Assembly: GCA_018350325.1 (NCBI GenBank)
Contig: JAEVLN010000003.1
Location: 4,791,758-4,855,757, forward strand
DNA: 64,000 bases
Reading direction: 5' to 3'
Origin: Globodera rostochiensis
Lineage: Eukaryota > Nematoda > Chromadorea > Rhabditida > Heteroderidae
Part shown: positions 48,267-57,417 of the stretch, piece by piece
How positions within the stretch are numbered: position 1 is the first letter of the stretch
Layout of the letters: each line of letters begins with the position of its first letter
Notes under the pieces: model-generated
Database searches by the model: none
Told to the model about the DNA's origin: nothing
The model's input: the letters and a program-made list of their open reading frames with translations, nothing else
Program-made: the position numbers and the translations under genes

Positions 48267-48712
48267 AAAAACTGAAAAATGGAATTTTTTAAACATATAA
48301 AAATTAGTAACATAATAAAAATCGAATTCTGGGCCAGGGGTGGATGAAATTCATTTAGTTTTTGTCCTAAAATCCGTAACACCCTACTTGTAAATAAATA
48401 ATGGGACAAATGGCAACCGTGAGGCGAAGAAAAAGTCTATTCGAATGTTGTGAAGCAAATGTGGGGGAGGGAGTTGGATCGGTTAGGGTAGACACAAAAA
48501 TCGATAACAGTTAATCGGTCGCCTGTGTTGATTTGAGACGGTGTCCGGACATTTGGCACATTGGACATTTGGCACACAGTGAAAAAACGGACGTTTCGCA
48601 CACATTCAATAAAAGCTTGCAAAATATTTTAGATAGATGAATAAATACAAAACAAACTCAAAAAACACAATGCCAACCCATTTTGGCCAACATTCTTTTT
48701 GCGAATTCTTAC

Positions 48713-49490
48713 TCAGCTCGACGAGAGGAAGTCGCTGAAGAGCACGGTCGACCACTGCTGGGGTGTATGATTGACATAGGATCTCGCAAAATCCAACCGA
48801 GCCAGTCTGTTTTTTTTTGACAGCAGCGGTTTGTAGGCTGGTCTGTGGGCAAACAATTGAGCACTGTTCAATAGTCGTCGACCCGTCCTTGTGCTAATGG
48901 ATTTGTCAAATTTGGTGGCGACACAATTGACCAAGTCGGTGGCACTTTTGGTTGGATCGAGCTGAATTTCCCGAAGTGCGATCCGCTCTTCCCTAATTGA
49001 CAATTTTTTTGGACGTCCACTTCTTGACTTTCGGTGCAGATCATCCGGCTCTGTAGCGCTTGTAAATGTCCGATACGGCTCGATGACTCACTCCAAATTG
49101 TGCAGCAACAGCCCTATCTGTTTGACCATTTTTTTTTGCCTCCACAATGTCAATTTTTTTGGGAGTAGGAATGTGATTTTTCTATGGAATATCTGAGACT
49201 AAAAACTTATGGTAAAAGGAGTTGATGAGAATGGTGCATATGCTTAGAAATAAAGCGTTGAACTTTTTGGGCATATACTTTTGTCCACCCAATTTTTGAG
49301 CAGGTTGAGTTCAATGGGGGCAAACAAATCGGAGAGTGCTTGAAGCGCAGTGGGCTCATTTTGAAGCTAGCAAATGGCGCTAAATTTAATCACTAACAAT
49401 TGGCTGGCTTCAACAGCTTTAAAAGCTGCTATGACAATTTTCATATCCAAATATGTTTTGGGCATATACTTATGTCCGATACTGTATATA
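48713..49490 (-). mobile_element. Tc1-type transposon relic
   Basis: The minus strand encodes the N-terminal part of a Tc1-type transposase. A helix-turn-helix region (VEAKKNGQTDRAVAAQFGVS, then SDIYKRY) is followed by IREERIALREIQLDPTKSAT and the run-up to the first catalytic Asp (QQWSTVLFSD). There is one in-frame stop (after YKRYRAG), one frameshift at an A-run (~49006-49012), and nothing after VLFSD, so it is dead. One terminal repeat is visible at about 49455-49490 (GGACATAAGTATATGCCC); a related GGCATATACTTTTGTCC lies near 49270. Confidence 0.8.
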
Positions 49491-49914
49491 TCAATGTGAT
49501 ACAACGAGTTGAATCAGAAAAAAACGAGTTGATTAAAAAACGTGTGATTTCGTCCAACCAAAAAAAGAAATGAAAAACGTATATTGTCATCGTCATCTAT
49601 AATATTTAAAAGTTTAAAAAAATCCACTAACTAAAATTTGCAGCTTTTTGAAAAAATTTTGCGATTCGCTCTATTTGCGTCGGTAAAATATCGACTCGTT
49701 ACTTCCCCCCCCCCCCCCTCCCCAACTCGTTCACCTACGACTCGTTACCTTTTTATCGAATCGTTACCTTTAACAAAAATGACCCAAAATGACAACAAAC
49801 GTCAAAAATTACGAAAATCCAAGTACACTCAAAAAATTTTCTCCACAAAAAATTTAGGGTGTTACCCAACATCGGAGCCATATTATTCTTAAATTTTTGG
49901 AAATTTTATGAAAC
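49491..49914. other. No gene recognised
   Basis: AT-rich sequence with a C-run at about 49705-49718 and repeated ACTCGTTACC motifs near 49695-49770. Confidence 0.4.
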
Positions 49915-50885
49915 TTGTTATGAAAATTGAACAAAAATGCTGGAAAATAGTAAATGGATCAAGTCTATTTGGAAATAAGTACGAATCGGACCCCTGAGCA
50001 AAACGCTTAATAAGAGCTATTCGGCTAAAGACTCGGGAACCCTGTCGGCGCGCACTTAAAATGTCCTTAAAAAAGCAGGAGTGTTTTTATTTGAATTTAG
50101 AAAATTCCGCAATTCGGTCTTCGCGGCCTTTATTTATTGATTTTTTTGCTTTAATTTCTAAATGCATATTGCCAATTTTTGTAAAAATTCTCCCGGCGGC
50201 GCCTGTCGGCAGTGCCGGACCCTTAACACTCCCATAAGCTTCAAAAAAGTGCCATATTTTTACATTTTTGGTTTCAAATCTCTTAATCAAATTAACTAAA
50301 AATTCAAAATTTTCTCGGCGGCACCTGGCACCGCCGACCCCCCCCCCATTGAAATTTCTTTACAAAAATCCCAAAAATTTTTTGCGACGACGCCTGCCGG
50401 CACCGTCGGGCCCTCCTTCCCAGAAAAATTAAAGGTTTCTTGAAAGAAGGGCCCTACCCGTACCCGCACACACTATTTCTTCAAAAAATAAAATGTTCAG
50501 GAAAGTAAACAAAACAATTTTTAGATGGTGCGTTGATGTCAAATTACTCTCGCCGTCTGCCTCTCTCTTTTTAGCACACTATTTCTTCAAAAAATAAAAT
50601 TTCAAGAAATTTAAAAAAATAATTTTAGATGGGGGCCGAAAACAATGAAAAATATAAAAATAGTGAAGATTTGAAGGCATTTTTAGAGATCAAATAGCTG
50701 AAATGTTAAGAGAAATTCACGCGCACGTAAGGAGATTTAATTATCAAATACCGCCCTTGTTCGATCTCTAGTCTTAATATTCAAAATTAAATTCAAGAGT
50801 TTATTTTAATGACGATATTATTTGAAATTGGCAATGCTGGACACACGCCAGAGTGCTTGACCGTAATGAAAACATCATATTAACG
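49915..50885. repeat. Second copy of the window-start repeat, with rDNA spacer debris
   Basis: Matches 30-745 in direct orientation. It additionally contains hairpins at 50190-50215, 50310-50335 and 50380-50410, and reverse-oriented 5S-array spacer fragments at 50468-50640 and 50641-50757. Confidence 0.7.
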
Positions 50886-50888
50886 GAG

Positions 50889-50952
50889 CACCACGATTCG
50901 GCGCGCACGATTCGGCGCGCACGTTTCGGCGCGCACGATTCGGCGCGGCACG
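50889..50952. repeat. GC-rich minisatellite replacing most of a 5S gene
   Basis: About four copies of the 16-mer CACGATTCGGCGCGCA, abutting a truncated 5S gene. Confidence 0.85.
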
Positions 50953-50953
50953 A

Positions 50954-50977
50954 TTTCAACGTGGTATGGTCGTAAGC
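50954..50977 (-). pseudogene. 5S rRNA 5'-end fragment
   Basis: Only the first 24 nt of 5S (GCTTACGACCATACCACG and on) remain on the minus strand, then the minisatellite begins. The internal promoter is lost. Confidence 0.85.
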
Positions 50978-51213
50978 GATGCTGTCGTGAGGGAAGCCAA
51001 CCAAATGTGTCACTTTTCGTCCCTTTGGTCACGCTCATACATATATTGGACAATTTGTCAAGAATAACTTTCTGTAAATTTCCCTCAAAAATTGAATGTA
51101 TGTAAAAGATTGCTCCAATTTGTCAAATTTGGCCGAATCTTCGAAAACAAAAACCCCTGCAAAATTCTAACTTTTTAGTGCTAACTCGTAAACACAAATC
51201 TTTTCAAGAAAAA

Positions 51214-51318
51214 TTTAAGCACCGCCCAGTTGCAGGCAGCGCAATTCCAAAATTTATTCCATGCCACAGATATTTTGGGCAGGATACACCAAGTACCTCA
51301 AACTTGGGTAATTAAACC
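51214..51318 (-). ncRNA. SL1: Solitary SL1 RNA gene outside the array
   Basis: Exact 22-nt leader, GTACTT donor and AATTTTGG Sm site. The 3' stem differs in sequence from the array (CTGCCTGCAACTGGGCGG) yet still pairs, using wobble where the array has a G-G mismatch. Its 5S partner downstream is only a 24-nt stub. Structure and promoter are preserved, so it may be active. Confidence 0.85.
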
Positions 51319-51376
51319 GAAGAAAGAAGCGCTGTGGGGAGAATGAATGTTTTGGTCAAAGCAAATGTTGGATGCT
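51319..51376 (-). promoter_or_regulatory. Conserved SL1 upstream region (putative proximal sequence element)
   Basis: The 58 bp upstream of the solitary SL1 gene match the array copies, apart from one base that it shares with unit 1 (CTTTCTTC), up to GCATCCAAC; beyond that the sequences are unrelated. nematode SL RNA genes use an snRNA-type promoter in this position, so this block probably contains it. Confidence 0.65.
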
Positions 51377-52580
51377 CTCAGTTCGTTGTACAACTCCGTC
51401 CGGATCAGCGTGTTCGTCGACCCGTCCATTGGTTCCGGCGGGACTGATTTGGTGCTGTTGGCGCCTGTGAACACTTAGGCAGTAACAAAAACAAATTTGC
51501 ATTTGGTTGGATGCATTTTGTGCAACGTTCATGGGCTGAAGACGGTGCGGCAAAAATGCCAAACGGTGGCCAGAAAGATGGACCGAAGGCAAATATTCAA
51601 CATAATGACTTAATTTTACTAATAAACAATTTTCATAAATTCTTTTCAACATCAAGTTATCAAGTAATAAATTCGATTACAAGTTATAATAAATAATATT
51701 TAATGAATAAAGCTCAATTATGATTCCATTATAGATTCTTTTGTTTTTAGGGATGAAGATGGTTTTGTTTTTAGGACAGAACATAGTTCTACAAAAAAAA
51801 TTAATTCGTTCTCTTTAATAATGACAAAAAACTTAAAAAATCGTACAAATCTCGCTCGAGTTGCGATCGCCAACCCTGATATCTAATGAACAACCGGCGA
51901 GAAAATGTAATTTTGAAAATTAAACATTTTTGCTAATGGAATTGGCCAGCTTTCGAAAAAAATTGTACAAATCTCCATTTTTTATGGCAGGCCGCAATTT
52001 TTAATGATTGCCGATTATCCGTTAATAGAACAGCTTTTAAGAAGACTAAGCTTAGGCCTAAGCTAGCTTAGGTTTAAGACCTATGTCGTCTTCCCCGACA
52101 TGGCAAACCCCGGCCTTTCGGGTCGAGGATGGGGGTAAACACCCATAATCGAGCCTTTTTTTTGCGAAGCAATGTGTGTTTTTGGTGTAGTTGTGAATGG
52201 TCTTGTTGTGGCGTTTACTTGGCTGTGGCGTTTAGGTGGGAGTTCGGAAGATTTTAGCAAAAATTCATAATTAAAAATGAAAATGTAGATATTACAAAAC
52301 AAAAATATTAAATTTATTGGTTTAATAGAGGAAGAAAGTAATATTTTATGAAAAACTAATTTGTCAGTTAAGGAAGGTAAAAAGTCACATTTAAGTGGAT
52401 GTAACGTTTTTTGAGAGAAAGTGCCGACAGCAGGGCGGGACAAAATCGGAAAATAAAATCCCGAAATTTCCGCCTCCAACTTCATTATGGTTACGTATTT
52501 TATTTTTCAAGATTTTTATTTCTCATTTAAATGCGACTAAACGTATGACCATGACTGTAACTTTTGAATTTCTTTTCCCA
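51377..52580. other. No gene recognised
   Basis: 51380-51600 shows coding-like bias in conflicting frames but no motif or splice sites I trust. 52081-52485 has a 134-codon open frame on the minus strand with low-complexity composition. The rest is AT-rich. Confidence 0.35.
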
Positions 52581-52589
52581 TAATTCTCT

Positions 52590-53221
52590 GCGTCAACCTT
52601 TTTAATTTCTATCGAATCAACCAATGAAGGGGACATAACGGCTGATCAGGGTAAGAAAATCGATTTATTTATTAAAATTGCCAATTTTACAGAACATTTA
52701 TGGTCAACGTTGGCCAATTTGGACCCATTTGAAGAATTGCGTCTTTTTTGTGCCCGAATTGCACAATTGGAACGCCAACAAACGGCCAATTCGCCATCCT
52801 CCTCAAACGCCAGTTTCGATTTTGTGGCGCAAAATGGAAATGGTACTGACGACATTGTGCCATTCGAACTGACAAACATTTTGACGGGGGAGCGATTGGT
52901 GTTCCGTCGCTTTAAGCAACAATTTGAGGAAGAATTTTGGCTATTCGTTCGTTGTCCGATTGAGCGCGACGAAAAGAAATGGGCCAAGTGGGAAAAGGAG
53001 GCGGTTGAGTGGGGGTGCTCTCGGCAATGGAATCGCATGTGGATTATCCTCGACGACCGGGACGGGAGTATTGGCGACGGGTAAAGGCATAAATTATATT
53101 GAAATCAATTTGCTTCTTCATTTGTAAACATTTTCGACGCGTTGTCTTACCATATTTTCTAATTTTCAGAATGCTTAACGCTAACGAAGGTCCAAGTGAG
53201 CCGAAAAAAAGAAAGAATTGA
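52590..53221 (+). CDS. F-box-like family member, 3' part with an unusual 5' end
   Basis: Exons about 52590-52650 (start uncertain), 52693-53080 and 53170-53221. Exon 4-type motifs are clear: [35 protein letters not shown] and GDG at a GTAAAG donor, then the tail [16 protein letters not shown]. Instead of the usual exons 1-3, an unrelated stretch precedes ([20 protein letters not shown], ending with QLERQQTAN). The F-box-like N-terminus was not found, so this is a chimeric or 5'-truncated member; the start is unknown. Confidence 0.55.
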
Positions 53222-53827
53222 GAACAACGGAATTTGGAGGGAAATTTAAAATGAGAAAATGGACTGAACATTAAAAATTGTTGCTTTTATCCCTTTGCAA
53301 TATGAATCTTATTTGTTAGAGCAATGAATGATGTTATTCTTAAGCTGAGAGAAGTTGGCGAGCCGCCTTTCATTATATATCCGGCTTTTTTTTGTCAGGC
53401 ATCTGTCCTCATTGAAAACAAAAAGAAGTGTTTAGAAATTAAAATATATTCCAAATTCAGAAAAATGTTGCATGTTTTTAATAAAATTATGGATTATACA
53501 TTTTAAGTTGGGCGGTTTTGGGGCCGGGGCAAATTCATTCGGAAAATGGGAAAAAGAAATTGGGGGGACACCGTCAGCTGAGGGTTTTGTTTCTCGAAAA
53601 GTGGCCGTTTCCCGTCCTTTCTTAATCAATCACATCAACTGATGAAGAACACTTTTCACGAACAGAGCCAACGCTAAAAGGGCAAAAAATAGTCGACGAA
53701 ATTTTGTAAATTCCAAATTTGAGAATCCCGCCGAATTCGACCGGACAGGTTTTGATCATTTTGTTGATTGAAATGTAAATCGATTGATCAAAAGGCTTCG
53801 AATATTTAAATTTGATAATTGATGCGC

Positions 53828-54352
53828 TTATCTTTTACCAATTGCAGCGGTAGCCGACGAAACGGCAATTCCGGCATTTTTCTTTGGTTTCTTTGGGCGT
53901 TTCACGCGTGGATTCTAAAAGCATTGTGCCCAAAATATTCAAAATAATTTTGTTTTTTTCCTTGCAAAAAATGTTTAAAAATTTCTTACAGCGGTCCGCG
54001 ACGAAACGGCAATTCCCGCGGTTTTCTTGTCTTCTTCTGTTTCCTTTGGTTTTGTTGTTGGGCGTGTCACGCGTGGCACCTAAAAGCATTTTGAAAAAAA
54101 ATATTTAAAATCCCATTTAATCTGCAAAAATTGTTTAAAATAATTTCTCACCCAATACGTTTCCTCTGGGCATTCGATTTTGAAGTCTTTGAAATTTGAA
54201 CGCTGCCTCGCAACAAAAAATTTTGGCATGTTGTTCGGACATTCGTTTTCTTGTTCCCGAATTGCTTTGTCACGGAACATTCTCTGGGAAAACAAAATAT
54301 ATTATATATTAATATTTTTTAATATAGCAAAACTCACCGCACGTTTTGGCAC
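53828..54352 (-). CDS. 3' exons of an unidentified gene with duplicated terminal exons
   Basis: Four phase-0 exons on the minus strand: a 15-nt micro-exon 54338-54352 (VPKRA), 54152-54283 (RMFRDKAIREQENECP and on, ending PEETYW), 53990-54079 (VPRVTRPTTKPKE, ending AGIAVSSRTA) and 53828-53914 (NPRVKRPKKPKK, AGIAVSSATAAIGKR, stop). The last two are clearly tandem duplicates in a Pro/Lys-rich, low-complexity protein. Upstream exons are not identified; the Cys-rich/collagen-like exons at 54.8-55.6 kb on the same strand might belong to it. Confidence 0.5.
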
Positions 54353-54401
54353 CTGAAACGATACAATTAAATACATACAATAAAAGATATGCAAAATGGT
54401 A

Positions 54402-54478
54402 TGCCCCCGGCGGGAATCGAACCCACGACCCCATCGGCGCGGTGATCAGCTTCACACCAAGGATGCAACCCGGCTTTG
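54402..54478 (-). other. tRNA-like sequence (3' half)
   Basis: The minus strand has a canonical B-box/T-arm (GTGGGTTCGATTCCCGC) followed by CGGGGGCA, like a tRNA 3' end. No matching 5' acceptor strand (GCCCCCG) or good anticodon arm is visible. Probably a tRNA-derived SINE or pseudogene. Confidence 0.4.
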
Positions 54479-54654
54479 ATGCCGGCCATATTTGGCTCCG
54501 GAATCTTTTTGCCAAGAAATCCCGACAAATATCTGAAGATTTTTCGTTGTTTCATACAATATTTTTGTAACTATTTATTGCTTTGCAAAAATATTCAAAG
54601 CTAAAAAATTTTGAATTTTCCGTTTCCGTACGTCTTTTGGCATCCAATTACATC

Positions 54655-54701
54655 CCTCCTTCAGCCCAAGCCAATGCTCTTTCCGTCTGAGCTACCCGGG
54701 C
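54655..54701 (-). other. tRNA-like sequence (5' half)
   Basis: The minus strand starts GCCCGGGTAGCTCAG with a D-arm (GCTCAGACGGAAAGAGC), then degenerates; no T-arm is in place. Its acceptor strand does not pair with the 3' half at 54402. Confidence 0.4.
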
Positions 54702-54804
54702 GTCCCACCAGCCGCCCCCCTTTAGGCTCTTTATCCCCTCCCCCCTTAGGCGTTTAACCGTCCAACGCGCCGGGGGCATTGATAGCCAAACTCCCTCCCC
54801 CACA

Positions 54805-55559
54805 AGTGCCATATTTGTTACATGAAAGAGTCTCACAGCTGAATCACAAGTAATCTGGTAGTCCTCCGGGCAACACAATTTGCTCGCTTTCTCCCCTTGC
54901 AAATAAACGCACTGAAATGAGCAATAGTCGAACGAGCAGTACGACGTGTTTGCAATGTCGCGCACCATCACCATCTTTTTTTACATGCAGAACAAAAAAG
55001 TTAGTTTATTAGGGGGGGGGGTCAATTTTTCGGTACGCAACTCTTCGGGTCGTTTTGGAAGCCAAAAATTTAATGATTTGGTTCTGTGGCTTCAACCTTA
55101 CCGGCGGCTCCTTTGGGACCAGCGGGTCCTAAAAGGTAAAAGCACATAGTTACACCACATGGGCTAAAAAATTAGGCTGTGTGCCAAATGACAACCGAAA
55201 TCATTGATCGAATTGCTGGGGGGGGGGGGGGCTAGAAAAACTTAGCGTTCAGGCCCTCCAGGACCCCTGCCCTCCAGGCCCCTGCCCTCCAGCAGGCCCT
55301 GCCCTTCAGCAGGCACTGCCCTACAGGACCCTGCCCTCCAGGCCCCTGCTCTCCAGGCACTGTCCTTCAGGCCCTGCCCTGCCGTTCGGCAGTGCGTCTG
55401 CCATTCCCCCAAGCGCACCGTTGCACAACAATGGCACTCCGTGTCATCGTCGCAACACAGCCCCGTCGTCCGACCTATTCCATAGAAATAGTCGCAAAAA
55501 CAATTATATGTTTTGTCTTTGCACTGCTCAAGCTCGTCGAATTCCAAGAGCAGCTCAAC
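54805..55559 (-). CDS. Cys-rich and collagen-like exons of an unidentified gene
   Basis: Minus-strand open segments: from 55559 (acceptor TTGCTTAAG) VELLLEFDELEQCKDKTY, then CFCDYFYGIGRTTGLCC and CCDDDTECHC; about 55400-55250 GC-rich Gly-X-Y-like repeats (PGEQGPGGQGPVGQ) with frame breaks; 55090-55135 LLGPAGPKGAAGK; and about 54974-54805 SYCSFDYCSFQC, ASKLCCPEDYQITC. The two Cys-rich segments look like duplicates (C-x-C, then LCC). A secreted or cuticle-type protein is possible. Exon joins are not resolved and it may be decayed. Confidence 0.35.
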
Positions 55560-55659
55560 CTTAAGCAATAAACGGGGTAAAAAAGTGTTGTAAACCAAAA
55601 ACCCAATTTGAAATTTTCCATAAATCAATGTTGGCCTCAACATTCAAAAATCATAAATT

Positions 55660-56215
55660 CGATCATTACTTGCCTTTTCGTTGTAAGTTTGGGCTTTTCG
55701 AATGATTTTGAGGCCAAAATATTTTTTTGAAAAAATATAAATTTTTTAAAAATTGTTCGAATTCGGGTCCGGGGGAAATGGATGCCTCGAACATTTTTCG
55801 AAAATGGAATTTATGATTTTTTTTATGCATAAACCCGACCGAAGCGGGTGGAAATTGCGACAATTTAGCTAATGAGATTATTCGAGTGGCTTTAAGAATT
55901 TCGAACTCAAAAAAATTGAATTCGAATCTGAATCTGAATTTTTTCTTTGTTCTTTTCCCAAAATGCATCAAAGAGACAAACAAAAATGAAGGAAGACATT
56001 GTTTTAGAAAACTACCGGACATTCGTAAGTCTCTTCGAACAATTTACTCTCGCAAAGCCTAAATTTCTCATTCTTTTAATTTTTTAACGGTCGTCGGACA
56101 TTTTTGTTCGATTGTTGCTTACCGGCCTATTCTCCGCCAAAAATATCGGCGGGATCCCCGTTTTTTTGAGTTATATATTTTAGCCTTAAATTTATTTCGC
56201 TACGATTATATTTTG
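55660..56215. other. No gene recognised
   Basis: AT-rich, with short open frames on the minus strand of biased composition (Phe/Lys-rich) and no motif. Confidence 0.35.
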
Positions 56216-56219
56216 TAAA

Positions 56220-56654
56220 ATGCCAAAACCAAACTCTTCGCTGGGGCGAATGGAGCATATGCTAAGCACGGGCGATGATGCGGACGTGCATTTTTTGGTG
56301 GGGGGAGGAGAGGAAAAGGAGGCGAGTTTTGGAAGGATAAAATTGAATTTTTCATAATTCTCATTTTTTTGAAATGTTTAAGCTTCTGCCGGCACATAAA
56401 CTGATTCTGAAGGCGGCCTCCGATGTGTTCAGAGCAATGTTCCGTTTTGACGCGGAAAATGCAAAGTCTGCCGCCGCTGGGACGGGTGAGAAAATGTAAT
56501 TGTTTAAAAATTATTTTAATCCTTTGAAAGTGACTGATCCCGTGGAGGTGCCCGACGTGGAGATTGGGGGCGTTCAAGACAATGCTCAGCTTCATTTATG
56601 TGGACGATTTGAGTGGACTGGACGGGGACAATGCAATCGCTGTGCTTTATGTGG
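56220..56654 (+). pseudogene. BTB/POZ domain gene, truncated and frameshifted
   Basis: Exons 56220-56321, 56393-56485 and 56531-56654. The protein starts MPKPNSSLGRMEHMLSTGDD, then ADVHFLV, PAHKLILKAASDVFRAMF and VEVPDVEIG, typical of a BTB domain (substrate adaptors of Cul3 ligases). A five-G run at about 56568-56572 shifts the frame; another frame then carries TMLSFIYVDDLSGLDGDN. The first intron has a GC donor (GAG|GCGAGT). After the last donor no further BTB exons are found. A single-base sequencing error is possible, but the missing 3' end suggests a pseudogene. Confidence 0.7.
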
Positions 56655-56659
56655 GTAAG

Positions 56660-57370
56660 CCTAACAAATCCCTAATAATCAGCGCATCAAATAACATTTT
56701 TTAGAATAAAAGATTTCCAAAAATTTTGACCAAAAGAGTCCGCTCTTCATCAGAATTTTGTTCTTCATCAGATTCTCAACTTTCCCCCGCGGACGTAGCC
56801 CCGCTCATTATTTCTTTCGATTTACATTTTATATATTACTTTCGCATCCCCCCGCCCCCCTCTTTTTTTTGTTAGCAATTTTACTCATAGGGGGGGGGCC
56901 TAAAAATAAAACCATTTATCGGCTCAAGACCCGTGTAAAAACCTTCACTCGGACGGAATTTGCCCTAATCATTGATCTTTAATCATAATTTTCCCTGTTA
57001 TTAAACACAGACAAATTCATGTTTTTAAAGCTGTTTCTTGTGTTTACCGCCATTTTTAGTGGGGTTTCCGATTTCAAAGCGGGGGACGCTCAGAAAAAAA
57101 GACTAACTAAATTTGAGCCTTTTTGAATTTTTGAGAAAATTCCCCAATTCGCGTCCTTTATTTATTGGTTGTACAAATGTGCCGAATAGTTTTCTCTTCT
57201 CTGTTTCCTTAGGCAAAAACTGTTATCGATTTTTGTGTCTGCCCTAACCGGTCCATCGCCCATAAATTCAAAGTTTTACTCCCTCTCCCAGGAACCCCTC
57301 CTTGGCTCAGAATTCGATTTTTTTATTTTGTTACAAATTTTTATATGAATTAAAAATTCCATTTTCATTG
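56660..57370. other. Repeat flank and F-box-like gene upstream region
   Basis: 56700-56740 resembles the dispersed repeat at 45660 and 61080. 57170-57260 is the inverted counterpart of the conserved flank with TCGATTTTTGTGTC. There is a G-run at 56891-56898. The open frame at 56758-56982 has no motif. Confidence 0.4.
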
Positions 57371-57372
57371 TT

Positions 57373-57375
57373 TAG
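57373..57375 (+). promoter_or_regulatory. Candidate trans-splice acceptor of F-box-like gene
   Basis: CATTGTTTAG precedes CTTATTGGATTCATAC and the ATG at 57418, matching the layout upstream of the paralogues. Confidence 0.45.
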
Positions 57376-57417
57376 CTTATTGGATTCATACAAGTCATTT
57401 CATTTGCGACAACAAAA

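Noticed and set aside
52081..52485. 134-codon minus-strand ORF
   Set aside because: Low-complexity Ile/Phe and Thr/Pro composition, no splice context or motif; probably chance.
54346..54570. 74-codon ORF reading PGGNRTHDPIGAV
   Set aside because: It is the antisense reading of the tRNA-like T-arm; such frames are typical by-products of tRNA-derived repeats.
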